Assembly: GCA_902494715.1 (NCBI GenBank)
Contig: CABUUJ010000032.1
Span: 1-24,834, forward strand
DNA: 24,834 nucleotides
Source: an uncultured Collinsella sp.
Lineage (GTDB): Bacteria; Actinomycetota; Coriobacteriia; Coriobacteriales; Coriobacteriaceae
Direction of reading: 5' to 3'
Part shown: piece after piece, positions 1 to 7,343 of the stretch
Layout of the letters: each line of letters begins with the position of its first letter
How positions within the stretch are numbered: position 1 is the stretch's first letter
The notes under the pieces: model-generated
The model's database searches: none
Told to the model about the DNA's origin: nothing
The model's input: only the letters and a program-made list of their open reading frames with translations
Position numbers and translations under genes: made by a program

Positions 1-345
1 CCGTGGGACGAGACTCCCGTCGTGCTGCCGACCGGCTCCGCTTCGCTTTATCTGATCAAGCAGGTTCGCGATGAATCCCACCGATTTGCGATTACGTTCC
101 ATCGCGAGTTGCGCGATAAGGCTATGACGGTTTCGGTGCTTGACGACGTTCCGGGCGTGGGACCCACCAGAAAACGTGCCATTATGCGCCATTTTGGCTC
201 GATGAAGCGTTTGCGCGCGGCAAGCGAGCAGGAGATTGCGGAAGTTCGAGGCGTTCCGGCCGATGTCGCCAAAGCGGTCCACGAGGCACTTGTTGCATGG
301 AATGCCGAGCGCGCCCAAGCATCGGCCAGCCGTTCCGAAAACTAA
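1..345 (+). CDS. uvrC: UvrABC excinuclease subunit C, C-terminal fragment
   Basis: This is the last 114 codons of UvrC, the nuclease subunit that makes the dual incisions in nucleotide excision repair. The frame is open from base 1, so the start lies outside the window. The fragment begins in the end of the RNase H-like nuclease domain (LPTGSASLYLIKQVRDE, then the conserved HRFAITFHRELR). It continues into the C-terminal tandem helix-hairpin-helix region (LDDVPGVGPTRKRAIMRHFGS, then EVRGVPADVAKAVHEAL) that binds DNA at the bubble junction. The stop at 343-345 follows a short Ala/Ser-rich tail. In many actinobacteria uvrC is followed directly by rapZ; here about 10.9 kb separates the two. The family call is very secure. 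Confidence 0.96.
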   Translation, partial: PWDETPVVLPTGSASLYLIKQVRDESHRFAITFHRELRDKAMTVSVLDDVPGVGPTRKRAIMRHFGSMKRLRAASEQEIAEVRGVPADVAKAVHEALVAWNAERAQASASRSEN

Positions 346-370
346 ACGCGCTTCTAAACAACTGATATAC

Positions 371-400
371 ATGATTGGCTGATTTTCAATCATTTATTTC
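371..400 (+). terminator. Weak AT-rich hairpin after uvrC
   Basis: Seven-base arms ATGATTG (371-377) and CAATCAT (387-393) enclose a 9-base loop, followed by TTATTTC. It is the only hairpin close behind the uvrC stop with a T-rich tail. The stem is AT-rich, so it would be a poor intrinsic terminator; Rho or processing could act instead. Confidence 0.3.
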
Positions 401-552
401 GCGGCGATTACCTGCTGATTTCGGGTTTTATTAACGCTAAAACGTTTGACTAGCCATGGTGAATAACCCTGCTATCCTGCGGGTTGACGAAGACTGATAT
501 CTCACCTCGTCGATACATACTGTCTGTCGAATCGTTTGTCAATGAATTCGGT

Positions 553-573
553 GAACGGTAGTAAATACCGTTC
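553..573 (+). promoter_or_regulatory. Perfect palindrome, candidate operator of the sialic acid module
   Basis: GAACGGTA (553-560) and TACCGTTC (566-573) are exact inverse complements separated by GTAAA. The 21-bp size and 5-bp spacer are typical of sites for dimeric helix-turn-helix repressors. A possible -35 TTGTCA at 536-541 puts a weak -10 (TAGTAA, 559-564) inside the palindrome, so a bound protein would block transcription. No regulator gene lies nearby, so the binding factor would be encoded elsewhere. A transcribed hairpin is the alternative. I saw no second copy in the window. Confidence 0.5.
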
Positions 574-710
574 AAGCGTATGTATGTATCGGTCGCCGAG
601 CGCGGCACCCAAGTTGGGTTTGTCGGTAGGTAAGGTATATATCGTCCGCAAGTTGCGCGGGGGCAAGTCTAGGTGCTCCCGGGTAAGATTCTCTATTGAT
701 AGGAGAAGAC

Positions 711-2324
711 ATGGCCATCATCAACAAGGGTATGTCCAGGCGTTCGTTCCTCGGCCTCACCGGCAGCGTCGCTGCTGTCGCAGGGCTTGGTCTCACCGGC
801 TGCGGTGGCAGCTCTAGCGACGAGGGTTCCGCTTCCGGTTCCACCGATTCCGCCAACCGTGGCGGCGGCGTGATCACCGCTGGTTCCGCTTACGCTCCGT
901 CCAGCTTCGACCCCGCCAGCACCGGCTCCGCTGTGGGCCTGGGTGCTAACTGGCACGTCGTCGAGGGCCTCTACGGCATCGATTACCACGACTACAGCAC
1001 CTTCAACGAGCTCGCCACCGACGACCCCAAGTCTGTGGACGACACCACTTTCGAGGTTACCATCCGCAAGGGCGCCAAGTTCTCCGATGGCACCGAGGTC
1101 ACCGCTGACGATGTCGTTGCCTCCTACACCGCTTGCGCCGCTTCCGCTACCTATGCTCCGTTCTTCCAGCCCTTCGAGTCCATCGAGGCTAAGGACGCCA
1201 GCACCGTGACGGTCAAGACCAAGGTCCCCAACTTCTCTCTGCTCAAGGATCGTCTTGCCATCATCCGCGTTACCCCGGCCACCCAGACCGAGGAGGATCG
1301 CGCCAAGCAGCCGATCGGCTCCGGCCCCTGGATGTACGACTCTATCTCCGATACCGAGATCACCCTGGTTCCCAACCCCGAGTACAACGGTGAGTATGCT
1401 GCCGAGGATAAGAAGATCCAGTACAGCATCCTGACCGACCCCACCGCTCGCGTTACCGCTCAGCAGGAGGGCTCCACGCTCGTTATGGAGCTCGTTACCG
1501 CTGACGCCGTCGACCAGCTCGAGAGCGCCGGCTGCAAGATCGATAACGTTCAGGGTTTCGGCACCCGCTTCATCATGTTCAACGTCGCCAAGGAGCCTTG
1601 GAACAACGTCAAGGTCCGTCAGGCTGTCATGTATGCGCTCGACACCGAGAAGATGGTCAGCAACACCTTCGCCGGCCTTGCCACCGCTGCCAGCTGCTAC
1701 CTGCCCAAGAGCTTCACCAATTATCATGAGGCTTCCACGGTGTACAAGACCGACGCCAAGAAGGCTAAGAAGCTCATCGAGGAGTCCGGCATCACCCCGG
1801 GTGCCATCACCCTGCGCACCACCGACAACGAGCAGATCAAGGGCATGGCCGCCCAGGTCAAGAACGACCTCGACGCTCTCGGCTTTGAGGTGACCATCCA
1901 GACCGATACCTCGCCGGCCACCTACGCTGCCATCGACGGCGGCGAGGCCTACGATATCCTCCTTGCCCCTGGCGATCCTTCCTGCTTCGGCGCTGACCCC
2001 GACCTGCTGCTCAACTGGTGGTATGGCGACAACGTCTGGATGCAGACCCGTTGCCCGTGGAAGGAGTCCGCTGAGTGGCAGAAGCTTCACGGTCTCATGG
2101 ACGAGGCTCTTGCCGCCGAGGGCGACGAGCAGCAGAAGAAGTGGAACGAGTGCTTCGACATCATCGCCGACAACGCCGTTCTGTACCCCGTTGTCCACGT
2201 CAAGACCGTCTCCGCTTCCTGGGACGATCCGTCCACCGCGCCCAACGGCGAGGCTCTCGACGGCTTCAAGGGCATCGGCACGACGAGCATGTCCTTCAGG
2301 GGCGTTGCGACCGTCAAGGCGTAA
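711..2324 (+). CDS. Peptide-type ABC transporter substrate-binding lipoprotein, probable sialic acid binder
   Basis: This 537-residue extracytoplasmic solute-binding protein of family SBP_bac_5 captures the ligand for the permease and ATPases encoded next. The N-terminus carries a twin-arginine motif (SRRSFLG, residues 9-15), a hydrophobic stretch and a lipobox LTGC with Cys31 as the lipid anchor. A Ser/Gly/Asp-rich linker follows. This implies Tat export in folded form and tethering to the membrane. The mature part shows family landmarks such as FEVTIRKGAKFSDGTEVTADDVVASY and VRQAVMYALDTEKMV. The start at 711 is preferred over an upstream in-frame codon at 696 because AGGAG at 701-705 is well spaced. 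Homology alone would suggest peptide binding. The nanA and nanE genes downstream, and the existence of SatA-type sialic acid binders in this family, argue for Neu5Ac. The family is certain and the ligand is inferred. Confidence 0.9.
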   Translation: MAIINKGMSRRSFLGLTGSVAAVAGLGLTGCGGSSSDEGSASGSTDSANRGGGVITAGSAYAPSSFDPASTGSAVGLGANWHVVEGLYGIDYHDYSTFNELATDDPKSVDDTTFEVTIRKGAKFSDGTEVTADDVVASYTACAASATYAPFFQPFESIEAKDASTVTVKTKVPNFSLLKDRLAIIRVTPATQTEEDRAKQPIGSGPWMYDSISDTEITLVPNPEYNGEYAAEDKKIQYSILTDPTARVTAQQEGSTLVMELVTADAVDQLESAGCKIDNVQGFGTRFIMFNVAKEPWNNVKVRQAVMYALDTEKMVSNTFAGLATAASCYLPKSFTNYHEASTVYKTDAKKAKKLIEESGITPGAITLRTTDNEQIKGMAAQVKNDLDALGFEVTIQTDTSPATYAAIDGGEAYDILLAPGDPSCFGADPDLLLNWWYGDNVWMQTRCPWKESAEWQKLHGLMDEALAAEGDEQQKKWNECFDIIADNAVLYPVVHVKTVSASWDDPSTAPNGEALDGFKGIGTTSMSFRGVATVKA

Positions 2325-2339
2325 GACTCGCTTGAGTCT
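2324..2339 (+). other. Short perfect hairpin at the binding-protein stop codon
   Basis: AGACTC (2324-2329) and GAGTCT (2334-2339) pair around a four-base loop and begin at the last base of the stop codon. It is the first of three stem-loops between the binding protein and its permease. It has no T-tract, so RNA stability is a likelier role than termination. Confidence 0.45.
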
Positions 2340-2386
2340 GTATGCAGGATGTCGGCCGTTGGGACCGTATCCTCATAGTTGAAACA

Positions 2387-2420
2387 AAGACCCGGGCGGC
2401 AACGATGTCGCTCGGGTCTT
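2387..2420 (+). terminator. Strong intercistronic stem-loop between binding protein and permease genes
   Basis: AAGACCCGGGCG (2387-2398) pairs with CGCTCGGGTCTT (2409-2420) over 12 positions, one of them G-U, around a 10-base loop. Only TTGT follows, so this is probably a partial terminator or a 3'-end stabiliser that leaves the binding-protein message more abundant than the permease message. A smaller hairpin, TGAGTA/TACTCA with a four-base loop, follows at 2425-2440. Confidence 0.6.
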
Positions 2421-2481
2421 GTAATGAGTATCCGTACTCATATACCAGTTGGTCCTACCGACAAAAGAAAGGGGAGAGAAC

Positions 2482-3438
2482 GTGAACAACTTGCTACGTT
2501 TGATTGGAAGGCGTCTTGTGGCGCTGCCGATCATGGCATTGGGCGTCACCGTCCTGGTGTTCTTCCTTATGTCGTTCTCCAAGACCGACCCCGCCTACAC
2601 GGCGTTGGGTGACGGTGCCTCGCCCGAGGCGGTTGCCGAGTACCATGAGAAGTATGGTCTGGACGACCCCTGGCCTGTGCGCTACGTGCGCTATATGGGC
2701 GATTTGATTCATGGCGACATGGGTACCTACGGCGCTGCCCGCAACTCCGTTGCCAAGCGCATCTCCACGGCCCTGCCCGTCACGATGCAGCTGACCTTCA
2801 TCGGTCTTGCCATCGGTGCGGTCGTTTCGTTTTTGCTCGGCGTCATCGCGGCACTGTATCGCGACAAATGGCCGGACCAAGTGATCCGCGTCTTTTCCAT
2901 CGCCGGCTTGGCAACCCCGTCGTTCTGGCTTGCCGTTCTGTTGATCCTGCTGTTCTCTTCCTACCTTAAGGTGCTCCCGGCATCGGGTGCTCTGCCTCAC
3001 TTCACCACGAATCCGGTTGGCTATCTGGGACGTATGATCATGCCCGCTATCGCCTTGGCATTTCCGCTGACGGGCCAGATGACTCGTATCGTGCGTACCG
3101 CCATGGTCGAGGAGCTCGACAAGGACTATGTCCGTATGGCTCGTGGCGCCGGCGTTCCCGAGAAGGTCGTCGTCGGCATCAACGTTCTTCGCAATGCGCT
3201 GATCACCCCGGTCACCACCCTCGGTCTTAAGATCGGCTACCTCATGGGCGGCGCCGTCGTCATCGAGGTTATCTTCAACCTCCCCGGCATGGGCACTGCG
3301 ATTCTGCAGGGCGTTCAGGGCAACGAGGCGAACCTGGTTCAGGGCGTCGTTATCGTCGTTGCTCTTGCCTTCATCATCATCAACATCGTGGTTGACATGC
3401 TCTACCTGCTCATCAACCCGCGCATCAGGACGGTGTAG
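2482..3438 (+). CDS. Peptide-type ABC transporter permease, first subunit (DppB/OppB family)
   Basis: This 318-residue inner-membrane protein forms half of the translocation pore. The first transmembrane helix lies near residues 12-32, followed by the external domain typical of DppB (EYHEKYGLDDPWPVRYVRYMGDLIHGDMG) and the five-helix BPD_transp_1 core. The EAA loop that contacts the ATPases reads EELDKDYVRMARGAGVPEK with LRNALITPV downstream, close to family consensus. GTG at 2482 is chosen as the start because AAAGGGGAG at 2468-2476 is correctly spaced; an in-frame ATG at 2449 has no such site. The next gene starts only 3 bases after the stop, so the two are co-translated. The fold is certain, and the ligand follows that of the linked binding protein. 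Confidence 0.92.
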   Translation: MNNLLRLIGRRLVALPIMALGVTVLVFFLMSFSKTDPAYTALGDGASPEAVAEYHEKYGLDDPWPVRYVRYMGDLIHGDMGTYGAARNSVAKRISTALPVTMQLTFIGLAIGAVVSFLLGVIAALYRDKWPDQVIRVFSIAGLATPSFWLAVLLILLFSSYLKVLPASGALPHFTTNPVGYLGRMIMPAIALAFPLTGQMTRIVRTAMVEELDKDYVRMARGAGVPEKVVVGINVLRNALITPVTTLGLKIGYLMGGAVVIEVIFNLPGMGTAILQGVQGNEANLVQGVVIVVALAFIIINIVVDMLYLLINPRIRTV

Positions 3439-3441
3439 ATT

Positions 3442-5457
3442 ATGGTAAAGATTCGAGAGAAGCAAACCGAGCAGCTCGAGAAGGCTGCCTCCAAGGGGCT
3501 CAAGCTCGGTGGCTGGAAGAAGATGACGCTGTCTTCTAAGATTGCCGCCGTCGTGCTGGTGCTGGTCGCCCTGACTGCGATTCTTGCTCCCCTGCTTGCC
3601 CCCTATAGCCCGGTCGAGATCTTTACGGCTCGCCAGGCTCCCGGCAACGGATTTATCTTCGGTACCGACGATAAGGGTCGCGACATTCTGTCGCGCATGC
3701 TCTACGGCGGACGTTACTCGCTGATTATCGGCTTTGGTGCTACCGCCATGGCTTTGGTCTGTGGTTCCGTTGTCGGCGCTCTTGCAGCGGTTTCGCGCAA
3801 GTCTATCTCTGAGGCGATCATGCGTATCCTGGACATCATCATGTCCATCCCGGGTATCGCCCTCGCAGCCGTTTTCGTTTCCATCCTGGGCAATTCCGTG
3901 CCGTCGATCATCTTTGCGATCGGCTTTATGTACACCCCGCAGATCGCCCGTATCGTGCGCGCCAACATCGTGTCCGAGTACGGTGAGGACTATGTCCGCG
4001 CGGTCATCGTGTCCGGCGCCAAGGCTCCGTGGATTCTGATCAAGCATGTTCTGCGTAACTGCATCGCTCCGATTATGGTCTTCACCGTTACCCTGGTCGC
4101 CGACGCCATTATCTTCGAGGCCTCGCTGACCTTCATCGGCGCCGGCATCCAGGAGCCCACCGCTACCTGGGGCAACATTCTCGCCGACGCACGCGGTGGC
4201 GTGCTCGCTGGCCGTTGGTGGCAGGCACTGTTCCCGGGCCTGGCCATCATGATCACCTGCCTGGCGCTCAACATCCTCTCCGAGGGCATTACCGACGCCA
4301 TGGCCGCTGCTCCCTCCGCCGCCCTGGATCCGACCGATTCCTCCAAGCGCCGCGAGGCCGACCTGCTGGTCTCCGACCCCGTTCGTGCCTACAAGGAGCA
4401 GGCTCAGTCCCTGTCCGCCCGTCTTGGCGCCCTGCGCGATGTCGAACTCAAGCGTAACGACCGCCATGTGCCCGATGAGTCCGTTGAGCCGATCCTTTCG
4501 GTCCGCGATTTCTGCATCCAGTTTGAGCACCACGGTGATATCAACGTCGTCGACCACGTTAACTTTGACGTCCGTCCCGGCCAGACCATGGGCCTGGTAG
4601 GCGAGTCCGGCTGCGGTAAGTCCATCACCACGCTGGCCATCATGGGCCTGACCGACGATGACGAGCATCTTTCCGGCGAGGTTCTCTGGGAGGGCCGCGA
4701 CCTGCTCAAGATGAGCAAGAAGGAGTGGTTCGGCCTGCGCGGTACCGATATCGCCATGGTCTATCAGGACGCCCTGTCCTCGCTCAACCCCTCCATGCTC
4801 ATTTCCGCTCAGATGAAGCAGCTCACCAAGCGTGGCGGCACCCGTAGCGCCGAGGAGCTCCTGGAGCTCGTGGGCCTCGACCCCAAGCGTACGCTCGAGA
4901 GCTATCCGCATGAGCTTTCCGGTGGTCAGCGTCAGCGCGTTCTGATCGCTATGGCCCTTACCCGCGACCCCAAGCTGGTCATCTGCGACGAGCCCACGAC
5001 CGCTCTGGACGTTACCGTCCAGAAGCAGGTCATCAAGCTGCTCAACGATCTTCAGGCCAAGCTCGGCTTTGCCATGATCTTCGTTTCGCATGACCTGGCT
5101 CTGGTCGCCGAGGTCGCCCATAACATCACGGTTATGTACGCCGGTCAGGTTATCGAGCAGGCGCCCACCAAGGAGCTGCTCACCAACCCGATTCACGAGT
5201 ACACCCGCGGCCTTCTGGGTTCCGTCCTGTCCATCGAGAGCGGTTCGGGCCGCCTGCACCAGGTGCCCGGCGCCGTTCCGAGCCCGCGCGATTTCCCCAA
5301 GGGCGACCGCTTCGCGCCCCGCTCGAGCCATCCGCGCATCGGCCTGGACACCCGTCCGGTCTTCAAGCGCGTGCCCGGCACCGAGCACTTCTATTCCGAG
5401 CTCCCCGACGAGGTGCTCAAGGCAAATGGTTTGACCCCTCACGCGGAGGTGATGTAG
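3442..5457 (+). CDS. Fused ABC transporter permease and ATP-binding protein (DppC-DppD fusion)
   Basis: One 671-residue protein joins the second permease subunit to the first ATPase of a peptide-type importer. Residues 1 to about 300 are DppC-like, with an N-terminal OppC_N helix, FGTDDKGRDILSRMLYG, and the EAA loop EYGEDYVRAVIVSGAKAP near residue 178. A charged linker of about 50 residues follows. The ABC domain starts near residue 350, with Walker A GESGCGKS (387-394), Q-loop VYQD, signature LSGGQ (492-496), Walker B LVICDEP (512-518) and switch VSHD. The tail has the shape of the oligopeptide-ATPase extension, but the usual cysteines are gone (GDRFAPRSSHPR). No internal stop or ribosome-binding site splits the gene. 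As I recall, SatC of Haemophilus ducreyi is built the same way, which supports a sialic acid importer. Confidence 0.93.
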   Translation: MVKIREKQTEQLEKAASKGLKLGGWKKMTLSSKIAAVVLVLVALTAILAPLLAPYSPVEIFTARQAPGNGFIFGTDDKGRDILSRMLYGGRYSLIIGFGATAMALVCGSVVGALAAVSRKSISEAIMRILDIIMSIPGIALAAVFVSILGNSVPSIIFAIGFMYTPQIARIVRANIVSEYGEDYVRAVIVSGAKAPWILIKHVLRNCIAPIMVFTVTLVADAIIFEASLTFIGAGIQEPTATWGNILADARGGVLAGRWWQALFPGLAIMITCLALNILSEGITDAMAAAPSAALDPTDSSKRREADLLVSDPVRAYKEQAQSLSARLGALRDVELKRNDRHVPDESVEPILSVRDFCIQFEHHGDINVVDHVNFDVRPGQTMGLVGESGCGKSITTLAIMGLTDDDEHLSGEVLWEGRDLLKMSKKEWFGLRGTDIAMVYQDALSSLNPSMLISAQMKQLTKRGGTRSAEELLELVGLDPKRTLESYPHELSGGQRQRVLIAMALTRDPKLVICDEPTTALDVTVQKQVIKLLNDLQAKLGFAMIFVSHDLALVAEVAHNITVMYAGQVIEQAPTKELLTNPIHEYTRGLLGSVLSIESGSGRLHQVPGAVPSPRDFPKGDRFAPRSSHPRIGLDTRPVFKRVPGTEHFYSELPDEVLKANGLTPHAEVM

Positions 5458-6285
5458 ATGAGCGAGACCGCAGTCAACGGCGTCGAGCCGATCATCTTCC
5501 TTGATGACGTCCACGTCACCTTTAGGACCCGTACCGGCTCGATTCTGCACCCCAACCTGGTTCACGCCGTCCAGGGTGTAACGATTAAGCTCATGCCCGG
5601 ACAGACCATCGGCATCGTCGGCGAGTCCGGTTGCGGAAAGTCCACCACGGCTAACGTCATGTGCGGCCTGCAAGCCCCCACGAGCGGCAAGGTCTACTTT
5701 AAGGGCAAGGACGTCACCAAGCGTACCGCCGAGGACCGTCGTCACATGGGCCGCGTCATCTCGGTCGTGTTCCAGAACCCCGCGACGGCACTCAACCCCC
5801 GCATGGTCGTTCGCGAGCAGCTGCTCGATCCCATGCGCGTCCACAACCTGGGCACCGAGGCCGAGCAGGAGAAGCGCGTCAAGGAACTCTTGGAGCTCAC
5901 CGGTCTGCCCAGTTCTGCCGCCGAGGTTCTTCCCGGCCAGCTTTCGGGCGGCCAGCGCCAGCGCGTCGCAATTGCCCGTGCCCTGTCGTTGAACCCTGAC
6001 GCCATCATCGCCGACGAGCCCACCTCGGCTTTGGACGTTTCGGTCCGCGCGCAGATCCTCAACCTGCTGACCGATCTTAAGAAGGAGCTCGGCCTGGCCA
6101 TGGTGTTCATTAGCCATGACATCCAGACGGTCCGCTACATCTCCGACGACATTATCGTCATGAATGGCGGCAAGATCGTCGAGCAGGGCGAGGCCAAGCA
6201 GGTCTTCCAGCACCCCCAGGACCCCTACACCAAGATGCTGCTCGGCGCTGCGCCGTCGCTGCTGCATCCCAAGCTCGGCGAGTAG
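5458..6285 (+). CDS. Peptide-type ABC transporter ATP-binding protein (DppF/OppF family)
   Basis: This 275-residue cytoplasmic ATPase is the second nucleotide-binding subunit and would pair with the ABC half of the preceding fusion protein. Walker A is GESGCGKST (55-63), the Q-loop is VFQNPATALNPR, the signature is LSGGQ (162-166), Walker B is AIIADEP (182-188) and the switch histidine is in ISHD. The protein stops shortly after HPQDPYTKMLLGAAPS, so the C-terminal oligo_HPY extension of OppF-type proteins is absent. The start codon directly follows the previous stop. The ribosome-binding site GGAGGTGAT (5445-5453), which fully matches the 16S rRNA 3' end, lies inside the previous gene, so translation is probably coupled. 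Confidence 0.92.
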   Translation: MSETAVNGVEPIIFLDDVHVTFRTRTGSILHPNLVHAVQGVTIKLMPGQTIGIVGESGCGKSTTANVMCGLQAPTSGKVYFKGKDVTKRTAEDRRHMGRVISVVFQNPATALNPRMVVREQLLDPMRVHNLGTEAEQEKRVKELLELTGLPSSAAEVLPGQLSGGQRQRVAIARALSLNPDAIIADEPTSALDVSVRAQILNLLTDLKKELGLAMVFISHDIQTVRYISDDIIVMNGGKIVEQGEAKQVFQHPQDPYTKMLLGAAPSLLHPKLGE

Positions 6286-6301
6286 CCTCGCTTTCCCTCC
6301 C

Positions 6302-6329
6302 GTGCGCCCGGTTCCCTTGCCGGGCGCAC
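6302..6329 (+). terminator. Perfect GC-rich hairpin after the importer genes
   Basis: GTGCGCCCGG (6302-6311) and CCGGGCGCAC (6320-6329) pair perfectly around an 8-base loop. No T-tract follows, so complete termination is unlikely. It may mark the 3' end of a processed importer transcript or reduce read-through into the esterase genes. Confidence 0.5.
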
Positions 6330-6365
6330 CTCCGTTGCGATTTCGAAAGGTTGGGTTCACGAGCC

Positions 6366-7343
6366 ATGCCAAGTGCTCAGGAGCTACAACAGCAATTTGG
6401 TGAATATCGAGGCGCTATGCCCCGTCCATCGGATTTCGATCTCTTTTGGAAGGACCGCATGGCCGAGGCCGACGCCGTCGAGCTCGACTACGCGATTGAG
6501 GCGGCTTCGGTTGCGGATTCCGCGACCTGTCGGTTTTTCGACCTCTGGTATACCGGCATGTGTGGTGCACGCCTGCATGCCAAGTACCTTAAACCCGTCT
6601 CGGACGAGCTTGTGCCATTGGTACTTCAGTTCCATGGGTATCCGGGTGCGAGCCGCAGCTGGTTTGAGCAGGCGTCGTTTGCGGGCATGGGCATGGCGCT
6701 CATTGCTCTCGATTGTCCTGGCCAAGGAGGCCCCTCCGAGGACATTGGTGGATTTGAGGGCACGACGGTCGCGGGCCATATCGTCGCCGGTATCGACGGC
6801 GACCCGGCCAACCTCTACTATGTCCGCCTACACCAGGATATCCGCATTCTGTGCCGTATCGTTCGCGAGCTCGAGGGCATCGATCTTACCCGCGTGTATG
6901 TGAATGGCGCATCGCAGGGCGGCGGTTTGGGTATTGCGACCTGCGCGCTTAACAGCGAGCTTATCAATCGCGCCGCCATCCTCTATCCCTTCTTATCGGA
7001 CTTCCGCCTGGTTTGGGATCTGGACGCCGACGATATTGCCTACGAGGGTCTGCGCTATTGGTCGCGTTGGTTTGACGAGGACTCGACTCGTATCGAGGAA
7101 GCCTATGCCAAGCTGGCGTACTTCGATTCCAAGAATTTTGCCCCCATGGTCAAGTGCCCCGTGCTGTTTGGCACGGGCACGGCCGATATCGTCTGCCCTC
7201 CGGCGACGCAGTTTGCGGTCTACAACAACCTGACCTGTGAGAAGCGTCATGAGTTCTTTGAAGGCTTTGGCCACGAGGAGATTCAGGATTTTGACGATAT
7301 GATCATTCCGTTTTTCTGTGAGGGAGGGGAGGCTCATGTCTAA
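6366..7343 (+). CDS. Acetyl esterase of the acetylxylan esterase/cephalosporin-C deacetylase family
   Basis: This 325-residue alpha/beta hydrolase of the AXE1 family removes acetyl groups from O-acetylated sugars. The catalytic triad is intact: Ser183 in GASQGG, Asp274 in GTGTADIV and His303 in GFGHEE, near the positions known for Bacillus cephalosporin-C deacetylase. There is no signal peptide, so it acts inside the cell. Its place between a putative sialic acid importer and nanA suggests that it deacetylates imported O-acetyl-Neu5Ac, which is inference because the family also takes xylo-oligosaccharides. ATG at 6366 is chosen although AAAGG (6345-6350) is rather far away; TTG at 6351 would lie against that site. 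The gene overlaps the next one by 8 bases. Confidence 0.85.
   Translation: MPSAQELQQQFGEYRGAMPRPSDFDLFWKDRMAEADAVELDYAIEAASVADSATCRFFDLWYTGMCGARLHAKYLKPVSDELVPLVLQFHGYPGASRSWFEQASFAGMGMALIALDCPGQGGPSEDIGGFEGTTVAGHIVAGIDGDPANLYYVRLHQDIRILCRIVRELEGIDLTRVYVNGASQGGGLGIATCALNSELINRAAILYPFLSDFRLVWDLDADDIAYEGLRYWSRWFDEDSTRIEEAYAKLAYFDSKNFAPMVKCPVLFGTGTADIVCPPATQFAVYNNLTCEKRHEFFEGFGHEEIQDFDDMIIPFFCEGGEAHV

Larger units (their letters stand above)
346..710 (+). promoter_or_regulatory. Long leader/regulatory region before the peptide-type importer
   Basis: These 365 bases hold no convincing gene and are AT-richer than their surroundings. They contain a small inverted repeat GTTTTA (425-430)/TAAAAC (438-443), a TTGTCA hexamer at 536-541 that could be a -35 box, the strong palindrome at 553-573, and TTGGGT (613-618) 16 bases before TATATA (635-640) as a second possible promoter. 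None of the -10 and -35 pairs is close to consensus at both boxes. The ribosome-binding site AGGAG at 701-705 serves the next gene. Confidence 0.45.

Noticed and set aside
536..817. Small plus-strand open frame in the leader, overlapping the importer start
   Set aside because: It has no ribosome-binding site, continues out of frame into a clear gene, and its translation is basic and low-complexity.
4340..4490. Sequencing error that joins two separate genes (dppC and dppD)
   Set aside because: The joining frame is open, charged and linker-like, with no start codon plus ribosome-binding site before the ABC domain and no terminal feature of a normal DppC end.
2494..6372. Very long open frame on the minus strand (1292 codons)
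   Set aside because: It lies exactly opposite the importer genes, has a low-complexity composition rich in Asp, Gly, His and Arg, shows no recognisable domain, and follows from codon bias in a GC-rich genome.
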